Positions 1 to 12,239 of a DNA stretch of 64,000 nt are shown here, in pieces (the stretch's first letter is position 1; every line of letters begins with the position of its first letter). The DNA comes from Xenoacremonium recifei. Lineage: Eukaryota; Ascomycota; Sordariomycetes; Hypocreales; Nectriaceae. The stretch lies in contig WOFQ01000067.1 in NCBI GenBank assembly GCA_012184525.1, positions 1 through 64,000 of the forward strand, in the 5' to 3' direction. The notes beneath the pieces were generated by a model. That model worked only from the letters and a program-made list of their open reading frames with translations. It was not told the origin of the DNA and did no database searches. The position numbers and the translations under genes are program-made.

Positions 1-418
1 GGGGGGGGGGGGGCTCTACCCCTTGGAGTGGCGCCAGGCAAGTAGATATAGGAGGTTTGGCTGGTGAGCGTATGCTGGGGATACCCAACAAGCAAGTCTA
101 TACCAAAAGAGATGGCTGCATATCGCATTGATGTAAGAATCGCGCATAAAAAACGGATCAGATAGGAAAATCATATCGAGTCAAGGGCTCAGACGCGCAC
201 GCAACGCAACGCAACGCGGCGGCGCAGTGGAAGAGCCAAGCAAGAGTCGGCGAGCGCGTCGTCATCCCAGAGACTCTCACGCGGAGCCGCTGGGACGGGA
301 GGCGGTCGTGACATATCCTCCCGAAGGGTATCGAAGAGTAAAAAGAAAGAATGGTGCAGAGATGGAGCGATGTCCGGATGGCAAGGCGGATCGGCGTGCG
401 TGTGTGGCTTAAGCTTCA
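1..418. other. Window edge and 3' flank of msb2
   Basis: The window opens with a run of 13 G residues, which may be real or may be an assembly edge. The rest should hold the 3' untranslated part of msb2, which is read leftward. I see no supportable gene; the short open frames here have no recognisable features. Confidence 0.6.
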
Positions 419-2983
419 TCAGTTCCAGCCGAGCGAGTTCTCCGCGGCGACAGGGGCCGAGATGAAGGCCGTCCGCGCCGAGTTGTTCATGCCGCTGCGG
501 CCGCTGCCGTGGCTGTCACGGCCGCCTGGTCGAGCACCCGCGGCAGCGCCGTAGCTCGAGAACTCCCGGCTCATGAGCGCGCCACCCATCAGGGCCGGGC
601 TGCCCTGGCCAGTGTAGCGCATCTCCGATGACCGGTTGCTGCTGCCAACAGAGCTGGATCGCTGGTGGCCCTGCTTCTTGCGCTTGTATCGTCGGGCCAC
701 GATGAACATGGCCGCGCCGTACATGACGCTGAGGCCGAGCGCGCCAACGGCAATACCAGCAGTGGTGGCCTTTTGCTTGGCTGACTGGTTGTCCGCGCCG
801 TTGTTGCCAATGACGTTGCCGTCATCGTTGCTGTCGCTGTTCGACGAGCTGCTGCCGCTGGAGGACTCGCCATCGACGTTGCCGAAGATGTCGATCTTGG
901 TGTTGATCACCGACGTCAGGTTCCTGACAATCTCATCGGGATTGTTGTACAGCGCCGAGTTAGGGGTCAGGAGGTCCATCTGGAGGCTGTCCAACATGCT
1001 CGTGGGGTAGTAGAGATCAGCCAGGGCCGTGATGTATCCCCATTGCGATCGGGTGTCGTAGGGAACGATCTTGCTGACGAGAAGGCGGTCCGCCGAGAAA
1101 CCACCAGCGTCGGCCAGAGCGATAGGCAGATACTTGAACATCTGCGCAGCGGCAGTGGTGTGCGAGGCCACAAACAGGTAGTTCAGGGGGAACAGGAAGC
1201 CAATCTGGATCGCCGTCGAACCGTCGGGAACGGGCTGGTCGGGGTCATCGGGCAGAATCATCTTGGGGATGTTCTCGGGCAGACCAGTCGTCGCCGTCGC
1301 CGTGGGGTTCTCCGGGCTCGGGGTAAAGCTGATCGACGTCGGCTCAAAGACAATGGTCGTGGGGAGCCACTGATCATCGCTGTTCGTCAACGTGGCCGTC
1401 GCTTGGATGCTGGTGATGGGGTTGGCCGTCTGCACTGTCGTGGGAGCCACCGCAGTGGTTTCAGGAGCAGAGACAACCGTCGTGGGAGCAGCATGCGAGG
1501 TGGTGACCTTGGAACCAGGAGCGGAGGTAGCCGTCTCATCCACTGCGGTAGTGTTGTCGACTGACGAGGTATCAGCTCCGGCCGTCGTCTTTGCGCCCGT
1601 CTCCGTAGCCAGCGAAATCGGAGTTGTGTGGGTGGGCAACTCGGTGTCGGTAACGTTCGCGATATCGGTTCCAGTCGTGGGCAGTTGAGTGGCGGGATGG
1701 GTCTGCGTAGTAGGCAGTTCCCCATCGTCGGTGCTGGTCGTGTTTCCGATATTCACCTCGCTAGAAGTTGTTACTGGGGGCGTTGGGATGGGAGTGCTTG
1801 TCGTTGAGGTCGTGATGCCAGTACCGCCTGGAGTCGTAGGGGTTGTCACACCCGTGCCTGTTCCAGTAGGAGTGCCAGTGGGAGTGCCCTGAGAGGTAGT
1901 CGTCGTGCTAGTACCCTGGTTGATACCCGTGTCCGTCGTGGCGGGGACGGTTCCAGTGCCGGTCTGCTGACCGCTGGAAGTCGTCGTCGTCGTCGTGGGC
2001 AGTGGGAGCTCATCTGACGAAGTCGTCTCCGGAGTGGTGCTGTTGGTATCAATTGTAGATTCGGGGAGACCGGAGCTGATGATGTCGCTGGTTGTGGTCG
2101 AAGACGAAGTCGTGGACACCCCGGTCGCCGTTCCCTTGGGGGACGTGGTCGTGGTCGTAGTTGGTGCAGACGTAGTGGTCGACGTTGTGTCGCTGGGCAA
2201 GATCGAGTTGATCAGCGAGCTGATCTCAGAACCTGCGGGATCGATGATGTCGTCGGTCGACGTAGGGCTCGAGGTCTCTGAGGCATCAGCAGGGACTGTT
2301 GTTCCAGCTTCTGTCGTCGCAGCTGTGTTGGCAGCGGTGCTCGTCGTGGTCTTGGTCCCCTTGTTGGCAGAGGTCTCTGTCGCAGTCCCCGCGGGCGAGC
2401 TGGTAGTGGTTGTTGTCTTGCCACCAGTCGCAGTTCCAGTCTGAGCAACCCCAGAGGTCGCGGTATTCGCGGCCGTGTTCGTAGCAGCTGCATCCGTTGT
2501 TGTGGTTGTAGACGACTTCGTGTTGGTCGCGGCGGCAGCCGTATCCGTAGCCGCAGAACCCGAGCTGGCAGTGTTGGCGGCCGCCTTGGTGTCAGTCGTC
2601 GTGGTAGACGCCGTCGAGGAGGTCCCTCCAATGACCACAATGCCGGTAGGGCCGATCAGGAAACTCGTCTCTGTGTCTGAGTCCGAAGCCGTCGCACTGG
2701 CAGTTGAATCATCTTCTGCTGTTGAGCTGCTCCCCGAGTCCGTGTCTGAGCTCCCTCCAAAGATGCTGGAGATGAAATCACCCAGCGTCTCGTCCCGCTT
2801 CGTCGTCGAGGTCCGTGATGTGCTCGATGAAGGCAACGTGTGCGCGGATGTGATTGTCGACGTCGAGTTGGTGAACTCTCGCTTGATGTGTCTGGGGAAG
2901 TAGATGCGGGGCTTGTCGGCCTCTGCAACGGTCGAGGCGGCAAAGGCCAAGACCGCCGCCAGCGCCCAATGCCTGGTGTGCAT
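419..2983 (-). CDS. msb2: Signalling mucin Msb2 (osmosensor/surface sensor)
   Basis: Single-exon gene for 854 residues. A signal peptide (about residues 1-22) is followed by a very long Ser/Thr-rich mucin region. Next comes a conserved extracellular block at about 592-701, starting IQIGFLFPLNYLFV and containing PYDTR and YYP. One membrane segment (about 740-763) precedes a basic stop-transfer RRYKRKK and a cytoplasmic tail of about 85 residues ending SAPVAAENSLGWN, the ending I recall for filamentous-fungal Msb2. In known fungi Msb2 is a plasma-membrane sensor upstream of the Cdc42/Ste11 MAP kinase cascade, acting in surface recognition and, with Sho1, osmotic response. The mucin part should be heavily O-glycosylated. 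The start is the first ATG before the signal peptide. The identification rests on architecture plus the two conserved blocks. Confidence 0.9.
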   Translation of the reverse strand: MHTRHWALAAVLAFAASTVAEADKPRIYFPRHIKREFTNSTSTITSAHTLPSSSTSRTSTTKRDETLGDFISSIFGGSSDTDSGSSSTAEDDSTASATASDSDTETSFLIGPTGIVVIGGTSSTASTTTTDTKAAANTASSGSAATDTAAAATNTKSSTTTTTDAAATNTAANTATSGVAQTGTATGGKTTTTTSSPAGTATETSANKGTKTTTSTAANTAATTEAGTTVPADASETSSPTSTDDIIDPAGSEISSLINSILPSDTTSTTTSAPTTTTTTSPKGTATGVSTTSSSTTTSDIISSGLPESTIDTNSTTPETTSSDELPLPTTTTTTSSGQQTGTGTVPATTDTGINQGTSTTTTSQGTPTGTPTGTGTGVTTPTTPGGTGITTSTTSTPIPTPPVTTSSEVNIGNTTSTDDGELPTTQTHPATQLPTTGTDIANVTDTELPTHTTPISLATETGAKTTAGADTSSVDNTTAVDETATSAPGSKVTTSHAAPTTVVSAPETTAVAPTTVQTANPITSIQATATLTNSDDQWLPTTIVFEPTSISFTPSPENPTATATTGLPENIPKMILPDDPDQPVPDGSTAIQIGFLFPLNYLFVASHTTAAAQMFKYLPIALADAGGFSADRLLVSKIVPYDTRSQWGYITALADLYYPTSMLDSLQMDLLTPNSALYNNPDEIVRNLTSVINTKIDIFGNVDGESSSGSSSSNSDSNDDGNVIGNNGADNQSAKQKATTAGIAVGALGLSVMYGAAMFIVARRYKRKKQGHQRSSSVGSSNRSSEMRYTGQGSPALMGGALMSREFSSYGAAAGARPGGRDSHGSGRSGMNNSARTAFISAPVAAENSLGWN

Positions 2984-5900
2984 TCTTCGTCGTTTCTCTG
3001 AACTCTATTCCTCTATGTACGATGTGGTATAACGATAGCCGTCGATTGGACGTGTAGTATACTGGGTTGGGACTGAAATTAGCGACAACGAAGCGACGAG
3101 GTTGTCGTCTGAGCCCTTACTGTCAGGAACTGATACAGCGAATGTACTTGACAATAAATGTCAACGAGTGTGATAGTCTAAACGTTGATGGTCAGCGAGC
3201 AACTTCAAACTCAGTTGAACCAACCACTGTTCGAGTTCGAGGTCGGAGAAAAAAGAAATATCCAATGTGTCCAGTTTCGTTAAAAAAAAATCCAACAAAT
3301 TCACGGCTTCAATTTTTCTGTTTTCCTTCAGGATCCTCCTCCTTCTTGTTTCCTCCTCTTTCCAAGGTCCAAACTGTCGTCGAACTTGAGTCAAGCGGCC
3401 AAACTTACATATAGTTTTGCGTAGAGCGTATGTATATGCAGGTTTGTAAAAATGAGTGACTTGACGAGAAATCGTCAAATGATTGTTTCAAAACAGTAGC
3501 GAGTCGTCAAAATGAAATCAGAACAGTCCGTCACAAGTTGTCTTGTCGGTCGTGCAGGGTTCGCAGCAGCGGAGAGAGAGAAAGCCTCGAAATCAATCGT
3601 AAGCGGGCATTTGCTGATGATTCGCGCGAGACCTCCAGAGGTCCTACAGTCGGTCGGACATGAACAATGGGACAGGACGGATCTCGAAGTCGGCTTGAAG
3701 GCGCTGAAGAGCGCTGGTCGAGAAGGAAAAGGATGGACGACGACGACGCCTGAAGCTTGTCGGAGGAGGTGAGGTCGGTGGGGAGAGGGAACGAGAGGAG
3801 GGAAAAGGAAACTGAATAGGAACACGGGCTGGAGAAAAGAAGGACAGCCACAGGGCCAAGCCGAAGGGAAGGAATGGAAAGCGAATGGGGAGACGTGCAA
3901 GGAAACACTGACAAGGGACAGAAGAACAAGGGCAAGGGGGGCGTGAGAGAGGAGGAGGAGTAGGATAAGGAAGGGGGACAAGACAACGACGAAACTGAAA
4001 GACGAGCGAGAGAGTGTGAGAGACCGACAACAGTAGGAGAGAGGGAGAGTGGAAACGAGGGATGGGGGGCGAGAAGGGGGGGGCGTGTATACAGGCGTGT
4101 GTGTGTGTAAGAGAGTGTGGCATCCCAGCATCCAGCCAGACATCCATGCTGTCAAGCACCCACATTGGATCCCCAGGGAGTGGGCAAAGGAGGTGCTCGG
4201 CCATTGCACAAGCTCCTCAGACCTGGTGCACAAGGTGGACAAGCTTCTAGTGCCTGGCAAAAGAGGCGCAGGCGCAGGCGAGAGATGATCCAGGGTCTTG
4301 GCCCTCAGAGTCACTCAGTGTCAAAGGTCTCAGCGAGCCCTCCCAGGACGAACGAGAGCAAGACAGAGGGGGAGGCTCGTACATACTCAAGTCGCGTCGC
4401 CCCGCATGGCCAGCGAGTACACGAGAATGCTAGGGCAGATACGAACGCGCCCAGCGGACACGAGCGCCAAGCTGCGTGTATCACGAGTCGTCTAAGCAAG
4501 TTGCACGCTCTGAATGACGATCCCTCAGAACCGCTGGTTGACGAAGCCATCCACAGCGCACTCCGTAATCTGATCTCGCTCGTCCCGTCCTGCAGGGCCT
4601 CCTCATCAGCCCTCATCTCAGCCCGCCCGGCAATCATGCTCAGGCACAGGCGCTGCTGGAGTGGATGGACGCATGGAACGTGAGCCAGCCAGGGCAGCGC
4701 ATCGAGAGGGACCACAGGTGGACCGGCAGCGGCACTAGCAGCAGGGCCAGCGTTGCACAGAACGAGCGAGCGTTGCAGCGGTTGGGGCCGGGGCGTTGAA
4801 ATTGCGCACTCATCAGGCCAAGCAAAGCCCCCGAGGCACTATCGGGCGGGCATTGTCGAAAGGGGCTGGCACCTGGCCTGGATCGCTGCTGGCACCTGGA
4901 GCGCTGGAGTCAGCACTGGAGACGCTCTGCTGGGGACTCGGCTCATCTCTGCCTGGCTGTCGCCGGCACCAGAGGCGTGTTGGCAAGGATCGACGTCCTG
5001 GGGCGCGCCAAAGTGTCGCCAGGGCTCAAGGAGGGCCACGGGGCGGGGGTACTCGTCATGAGCTAGACAGCAACATGCCAAACGGCGGCCAGTTGGGCGG
5101 ATTGCGTCGTAGCCGCGAAACACTCGTCATGTCTCTTCTCATCTGCCGGGGAGTTTCGCGTGGGCGTGTTCTGGTGGAATCTGGTGCAAGGGGGAAGAGA
5201 GTTGGTCATTGGACAGTCGCGAGGGCAGGGCAGGGAAGCCCGATTCGGTGGGGCAAGGCCGCTTCTGCCATTGGTGGAGGGAAGGTACGGGTCATTTCTC
5301 AGCCGGGGTGCTTCCAGGATTTCTTCAAGGATCTATCCATCCTCCGTGTCTTGGAGATATTGCCTGCCCTGCCCTGCGCATTATCGTGACCAAGTTTCCG
5401 TGGTTCAGCACAGCTCGCCCGCCGACCGGAAAGCTTGGTCAAGCGTGGACGACAGCCTAACCACGGAATGGATGAGCCGATCAGTGCCAGCAGTTTCGTT
5501 TCAGCCTCTGCCGTGGTAAGCGCGTTCCCTACTGATCGCTGGGTGCAAATTCCTCGCTAACAAAGGATTCCTTATTGTTAGGCCTTACAAGTACAGGACC
5601 AGTGTGGTGGCGTGGCATGAACCGGTGGAATTAGGTGAATCTCGCTTCCAGCCCTCTGCCTGGCACTTGGGCGATGCGCCGTCAGCAACCACTCGATCTC
5701 GCCAGACTGTCAGCACCGCTTTGTTGACGCCAGGTCGCTTGGCCAGGGCCCTCGAACGACAGCTTACACGCGGTACCTGCATCCCGCATACAACGGCCAC
5801 TATAGTCCAGGTACCTCGCTCTCATCGGCCTAAACCTCCTCGGGACCCTCCCGGGGCGCCCACCCCTGCCGCTCAAGGGCCACCCCGTGCCATGGCGTTG

Positions 5901-8900
5901 CCCAAGGTCCAGGGATCATCATGTAGCCAGGTACAAGCGGCGAATGGGCGCCGGAGCCGCTGCGCTAGATTGTCTCGAGCGCCACCGGGCTTGTGCCTTT
6001 AATCAACGAAGGCCTGGGGGCCCTGGCCGACGCCTCGGAACCTTGGGGAACAGGCTTGAACTCAAGATGCAACGCCGGCGGCACTCAGAAAGAAACTCTG
6101 TCGGGGCCCCGGGACTAGGTCTGCTCATTGTCGCAGCACAAACCGCACAATACGGTATTATACTCGGCATTATCTTCCTGATGCATTCGAGGGGAAAGGG
6201 GCCAGCCAAAGCATGGGATGCCTGCTGCGCGATGAACTGTCGACAATAGGATTCATCATCCTAGAGGCTGACGCTGCGCAACAGTGGCTGAAGAGCCACC
6301 AGATACACAACATCCACGGCAATAATGCAATTCATCAATGCAATATTAATCCATGGCCCGGGGTGAGCACAATCCCATTCTCCCTCCTCCGCCACAGCGA
6401 ATTCAACCCCTCCACGTGGATCGAGTCACCCACCAACAGCAGCCCCCGGCGTTTCCAACTATGCACGAGAATATGCAAATGCATCTCGTGCGTCTCTGCA
6501 CAGATGGGATCAATTATCGTCATCGCCCATCCGTCCCGTTCCTGGCACTACTGCACCCGGCTGGATACCTACTGTCGCTTCTGCCGAGTGTTTCGATCTC
6601 CCGTCCTGCAGCCACCAGCTCGCCCGCCTCTGTGCGACGATGCCGTGGACAAATCCCGTCCCGGAGAAGAAGCCCTTTTGCGCGCCAAGGAAGCAGGATC
6701 GTCGCGCGCTCTGATGAAGAGTTCGTTGATCCCGCGCGAGAAACCCGAACCCATGGTGCCCATACCATGTGCCCATCCACCACAATCGTCGGCGGCGCTG
6801 ATCTTCTCAGGGTGAGACTTTTCCACGTTGTGGCGACTGGCCCGGCTCATTCGCCCAGCCCTTCAATCCCTTCTGTCATTTGCTGGTGTGGCAGTCCAGA
6901 GCGGCCCCCCCAGAGAAGCAAACCCACTGCGCTGTTTGCAGCTGCATGCTCCGTGCTTCGTTGTCTGTCTTGCTTGCCTCACCTGAAGCATCCCGTCTCC
7001 TTTAGGCGTCGACGGTCGGTACGGTTGACGTCCCCTACACGTAGCAGCAGCATGCACACCGCAGGCCGCGCAGGAGACTGTCAGTTCAGACCAGTTCGGT
7101 CTTCAGGCGAGCCGCGAGTGACCCTCCGGGCGCTTGGCAGTCAGATATTGCTCGTGCTAGTCGCCCGTAATAGAAGTGGCCCCCAGGAGATGAGATGATG
7201 AGCTCCAAATTGGGCATCTCGGATCCTCCACGCTCGCTGAATCTGGCCCTTCGCTGACATGCTTCTCCTTGCTCGACACGACGTGCAGCAAAATCATTTC
7301 CCCTGCTGCTCTCCTTACGTGAGTGCTACTGTCCAATTTGGCAGCTTTGATGAATAGGGCCATTCTCTGCTGCAGCTCTGATGAACATGACATCCAATGT
7401 CTTACACTGCCGTCGCCGCCACAGAGAGGCCCGCCCTGCCGCCCGCGCTACGCTACCGAGGAATGTGTCTCTGGCTGACACAAGACACCCCAAGGTCTAT
7501 TGTCGATAGTTGAACTTCATGTCTCAGGCTTTCTTGCTTCTTCTATTTTTGTTTGGTTGCATTCCTTATAGTCTGGCTAGTCCAGTCTCTTACTGTTATT
7601 GTTGTTTTCGCAGACCCTCTACCCACGCTTGGAATGGCGGGCTCACTGTCAAGACCTTGCAAAAGGGTCTGAGTCGCGTGCAAACAAGACTCCAACCGAG
7701 TTTGCGAACGACACTGCGGTTAATGATGCCGATCGAGAAACACTCAGCTGAATATGGGCCGCATAAGATAATCGGCCACTGTGAACTGCCGAGCTGACCG
7801 GCATTCGTCGTGGGCAAGGCATATGCAATGCTAGAATATGATAGTCACGAGTAGAACAAGACCTGAGATGCCAGTGCATGCTCCTTTGGAAACAAAGCCT
7901 CCGTAAGTGATCCGTCACATGAGACCACCGCAACGCTGCACCCGTCGCTTGTCTGTCTCTTTGCCAGAGACATGGCTTTTCTTTTTCCCTCCACTCTCTT
8001 GCAAGTCGCTTAAGGAGGTCATTAATGACAACCTCATGCCCGCTCATGAGGATGCCGGCCAAGTGGCGACTGTTGCCAGTATCAAATACGAAGGGTTTTC
8101 AAAAACAAGGAAACCCTTCTGTATGCTATTACTCCGCTTCACCGCCGGACCCCTGGTTCCCTTCCCATCCAGTTCAGCCGTGGATGGAATTCCGTGCGTC
8201 ACATGGCATGGCCCCTTTGTCTTCGGCTGGAATGTAGACCCCGCGTCGTCGCCACAATACTTCCTGTCGGCTGGCTTGTGATGATAACAGCGGCTGGAAT
8301 GTGAACGTTTAAGCCTTTGTTACAGCTTGGATCATGGCACTGGCGGTGTGATGTAGTGGTGGGGTGCGAGGGCATCGTGAAGGTTGTTAGACGGTGCTAT
8401 TCCTTTGTGTGGAAGAGGCAGCCAATGGACTAGCTCTCTAGTCTCTTATTCTATTTTGATTGAACGGCCTTGGTCTTCCTGTTTAGCTTCGTTAGAGTGT
8501 AACATCGTCGTCAGTTTTGTGCGTGCTAGAAGAGCCAAGTTGATGGCAAAGTTGTACATGTCGCGTGCTCATTATGACACACCATCTTCGGGGGTTGCTT
8601 AGGTTTCCTATGGCTATGAACTTGGGGCTTATTTATTGTTTTGAGTGAGCTAAAATAATGTGTTGAAGCTGTGAATGGGACGATCTTGATACTTATATCG
8701 TTCAACATCATGTCTAAGACGTCATGATGCTGAGATCTCGGAAAGGCCTTTAGACGACGAGATGAATATCAAAGTGTCTAGGCAACTAATACTTATAGTA
8801 ACTTATTTAAAAGCCTTATGTGGCTTGTTTCGCTATCACTGTAGGATTGCTTGACATTTGAATGCCTAGTCGTGATGCCCCGACCTCGCGATCATTTTGA

Positions 8901-10085
8901 TCAGATTTGTGTGTAGGGTAGGTTGGTCCAGCCCCATGGTGGATCGCCTTGATTTTCTTGGTGCATGAATAGATATCTTTATTCGACGATATAAAACTCA
9001 CTGGTGTGCTTTTTCCTTGCTCATTAGTTTTTGAACGTTTATATTTTTGAGACTGATGCTGTACCAGAACTGAAATTTTCGTCGAAGTCGATCGGACTTA
9101 TAATCGAGATACTGGAAACGAGATTTGAGCGTACATTTAGATAGCAAGAGAAAGCTTAAAGCATAATGCACTGAAATAGTATCATCTACGCAACAATTGT
9201 ATTGTTTATTTACATAACCACCTCTCAAGGCAGATATCAAAATAGTTAAATACAAGATTTTATAGAGAGGGGGTAATAGCAAGTATTCAATACAACGATG
9301 GAGAACAGGTATGCTAGAAGCTTCATAAACCCAAAGTAACCGTGTAGACACGAACATGGACGCTTGTAAAGCGCCAAAGGGATATGCACGGAGTAGCAAC
9401 CATGAAATCCTAGTCTGCAAGGAGTTTCACTTGGAGTCCTGGTCAGAGAGCCCAGAACCCGGGAACTTGAATCAACACCGTTCAGTTGAGTCAGGATGAA
9501 AGTAAACGGGGACCATGTTTCATCTGGAACGGCTGCTATTGGGTGTACGGGAAGTCACGAATAAGAGAGAGTTTGTGCTTGCATGGCATCTGCATGTGAT
9601 AATCCTCGGCGGGCGTTGCCTGGTATCGTCATCACCCAAGCTGAATAGCTCCTGAATAAGAACGTGATAGAGGGTATGACGCGAGAGATGGCGTTCCGGT
9701 GGTGATGGCGCATGAGTGTATCCAGCTCAAAGAACTTGATGCATGAATCAACGTCGATAATCGAGATCTGATCATCAATCGGCCGGGTCCGGGACCGCAC
9801 AGTCGCAAACCCCGGCCCCATTCCCCCCGACCCCGAACGGCCCCACAAACGCAGACCCACGCGGAAGCACCTTCCACCTTTCGTGGCCCCACACGCTGTC
9901 AGACCACAAAAGGCTGGCCCCTTGTGCCTCAGACGATTGGCTTGGAGCGCATATCAGCCAGCCTGCTGGACTGGAGGATCAGCATCTCGGGACGATATGC
10001 GCGACCCTTGACTTTCACCTGGCATCGACCTCAACATCGCTTTGAACAACTGGAGCAACAGCCTCCTGTCCCCTCCCTTTCCACC
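2984..10085. other. 7.1-kb region without a supportable gene
   Basis: This long stretch separates msb2 (leftward) from the ERV2-type gene (rightward). From about 3770 to 4060 the minus strand is almost pure pyrimidine, as in fungal core promoters and leaders, so it is probably the msb2 transcription start region. There is a GT run near 4085-4110. From about 8640 to 9330 the sequence turns AT-rich. Several open frames of 60-280 codons exist, but they are low-complexity translations of pyrimidine tracts or AT-rich sequence with no recognisable domain. Confidence 0.5.
3770..4060 (-). promoter_or_regulatory. Polypyrimidine tract upstream of msb2
   Basis: Read on the minus strand this stretch is dominated by C and T. 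In filamentous fungi such CT-rich blocks are commonly found just before transcription starts. It lies 0.8-1.1 kb upstream of the msb2 ATG, which would give a long leader. The assignment to msb2 is inferred from orientation only. Confidence 0.4.
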
Positions 10086-10761
10086 ATGGCGCGCCGACAG
10101 CATCTTACCGTGAGCTTTGTTCTGATCCTTATTGCCTTCTTTACGCTTTCGTATCTCTTCTCCGGCCCCGGCGGACACGTCGATGAGTTCGAACACACAG
10201 ATGGCGGGCTTTCTTCGTCGCTGAAGGATGCGCCCGCGGGCAGCAAGTCAGATTTCATGACAGACCTCGACTCCATGTCTCTTGGGTTCCTGGAAGGCGA
10301 CTCCATCGCGCCCAAGCTGGAGAACGCGACCATCAAGTAAGCTACGTCTCAACCCCCCCAAGGCGAGCACCCCGCTGACAAGACCACACAGGGCCGAACT
10401 CGGACGCGCGACCTGGAAGTTCCTGCACACGATGATGGCACGATTCCCCGAAGAGCCGACGAAAGAAGACCGCCAGGCGCTGGAGATGTTCATGAAACTG
10501 TTCGCGCGACTATATCCCTGCGGACAGTGCGCGTCGCACTTCCAGAAGCTGCTGGCTCAGTATCCGCCTCAGACGAGCAGCCGCAACGCCGCGGCCGGAT
10601 GGCTATGCTTCGCACATAACATCGTCAACGAGCGCGTGCACAAGCCGCAGTTTGACTGCAGCAAGATCGGCGATTTCTACGACTGCGGATGCGGCGACGA
10701 GGACAAGAAGAAGGAGGGCAAGGAGACGGCCGAGGTAAGCCAGGAGTTGCACAAGGATTGA
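10086..10761 (+). CDS. ERV2-type FAD-linked sulfhydryl oxidase
   Basis: Two exons (10086-10336, 10392-10761) give 206 residues. An N-terminal membrane anchor (about residues 9-27) is followed by a spacer and then an Erv/ALR domain from about 85. The active-site CGQC is at Cys127-Cys130 and a helix with AHNIVNERV supplies FAD-binding residues. A C-terminal Cys182-Gly-Cys184 matches the CGC shuttle pair of yeast Erv2 rather than the CRAC motif of mitochondrial Erv1. Known Erv2 enzymes sit in the ER membrane, pass electrons from protein-disulfide isomerase thiols to oxygen, and help make disulfides. The ATG lies in CCACCATGG, a strong start context. A GTAAG near 10735 could allow an alternative 3' splice form, which I did not use. 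Confidence 0.88.
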
Positions 10762-11274
10762 AAGGCTTGGCAAGAGAAGAAAACAGAAGAAGTTGTACGA
10801 TAATATTTGTACGAATTGCGGGATTCTCCCGAAGTGCATGGATTCAGATACCTCTTTTCAAGCTTTTGGTTTGGCGGGACCAGGCCGCTATAGAAAGCGA
10901 GTTTAGATATGACTTAGGTTATTCCGCCACATGTGGTCAACGCAATGCGATTCTTGAATACTGACCTCGCATGATTAAGAGCTGAAACCCTGTTTTATCA
11001 TATGCTCTATTTTGTGATCTTGATGGTTTGCTATGATATTGAAATGCTTCCTAAGTACCTTACGCTGGACGCGCGCACGTGACCAAGACATGGATGACAT
11101 AAGCTAGCCGTGGCGCGGCTGCGCGTTCAGAGCTGCCTGAGCTTGGATCTAAGCTCCAGCCTTCTACCACTGAACAGCGACGACGAACCACCACAACCAC
11201 AACTTGCCAGCGCTTCTTCCCCGACTCTGCCACGATAAATTTACGACCGAATCCATACCCGAAAGCTCGCAATC
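10762..11274. other. Intergenic region ERV2-PRE3
   Basis: About 0.5 kb holding the 3' flank of the ERV2-type gene and the promoter of the proteasome gene, both on the plus strand. I see no further gene or clear motif. Confidence 0.5.
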
Positions 11275-12239
11275 ATGGAGTTCGGCCACGCTGGGGTGTT
11301 GAACGAAGGTAAGCAGGGAGGCCCTGTCGTCATATGTGGCATCCGTGGGGAAGCTCATGGTTTCGATAGATGGCATCCACGTTGACATGGAGCGGTTGAA
11401 GAAGGGCGAGGTGAAGTAAGTATCCTGATGGAATTGTCACCATTGGTCACTGCTAACAATAGACAGCTTGGGTACCTCGATGTATGCATTCCTCGATCCG
11501 CTACCAATGCTGGTTCTAACAAGACGATAGTATGGCGGTTACTTTCAAAGACGGAGTCATTCTAGGTGCGTAGTATTCTTCGCAACCCCTACCGATTTAC
11601 AGCCCAAACTAATCTGTTGACAGGTGCTGATTCCCGAACGACGACTGGTTCCTACATTGCGAACCGAGTGACGGACAAGTTGACGAGGGTACACGATACC
11701 ATCTGGTGCTGCCGATCAGGCTCAGCAGCAGACACTCAAGCTGTTGCGGATATTGTTCAGTATCAGCTGGGTCTCTACGCTATGACGGCCGGCAAGCCTC
11801 CCATGACACAGACTGCAGCCTCCATCTTCCAGGAGATTTGCTATGCCAACAAGGACCGATTGACGTAAGCCTATGATGCCTAACGAATGCATACGGCCAA
11901 GGCTAACCTTGATATTACAGCGCTGGCTTGATCATTGCTGGCTGGGACGAGCGATTCGGTGGACAGGTGTACTCGATCCCTCTAGGCGGATCCCTCCACA
12001 AGCAGTCCTATGCGATTGGCGGATCTGGATCGACATACATCTACGGTTACTGCGATGCGAACTGGCGGGAAGGCATGGAGGAGGCGGATGCAGTCAACTT
12101 CGTCAAGGGAGCGCTCCGAGAGGCCATCAAATGGGACGGCAGCTCTGGCGGAGTCATCCGCATGGTGGTGCTGACCAAGAACGGCGCAGACCGTCACCTT
12201 TACCTGCCAGACACGGATTATGCTGTGCGGCACGATTAG
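11275..12239 (+). CDS. pre3: 20S proteasome subunit beta-1 (caspase-like, PRE3)
   Basis: Six exons (11275-11308, 11370-11415, 11467-11481, 11531-11565, 11624-11864, 11921-12239) give 229 residues. The propeptide ends at Gly29, so Thr30 becomes the mature N-terminal nucleophile. In mature numbering Asp17 (ADSR), Lys33 (TDKL) and Arg45 (CCRSGSAAD) are all in place. Arg45 is the residue that gives beta-1 its preference for cutting after acidic residues. The GSGS(T)YIYGYCD and SSGG blocks are typical of N-terminal-nucleophile hydrolases. The product is one of the three catalytic subunits of the 20S core. Exon 3 is only 15 nt, but its frame and the conserved sequence across it (NLGTSIMAV) make it secure. 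Confidence 0.93.

Noticed and set aside
1..13. G homopolymer as a telomere or origin signal
   Set aside because: No TTAGGG-type repeats follow; more likely a simple run or assembly edge.
1043..2903. Several long open frames opposite and within msb2
   Set aside because: They are shadows created by the repetitive Ser/Thr codons of the mucin region.
3475..4314. 279-codon open frame on the minus strand
   Set aside because: Its translation is a low-complexity Ser/Pro/Leu product of a polypyrimidine tract upstream of msb2; no domain or splice support.
7510..7797. Frame with a signal-peptide-like N-terminus on the plus strand
   Set aside because: The hydrophobic start comes from a T-rich run; the rest has no family features and no cysteine pattern of a secreted peptide.
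9000..9420. 140-codon open frame on the minus strand in the AT-rich block
   Set aside because: AT-rich sequence readily gives such frames in some contexts; no recognisable motif, poor start context, no neighbouring support.
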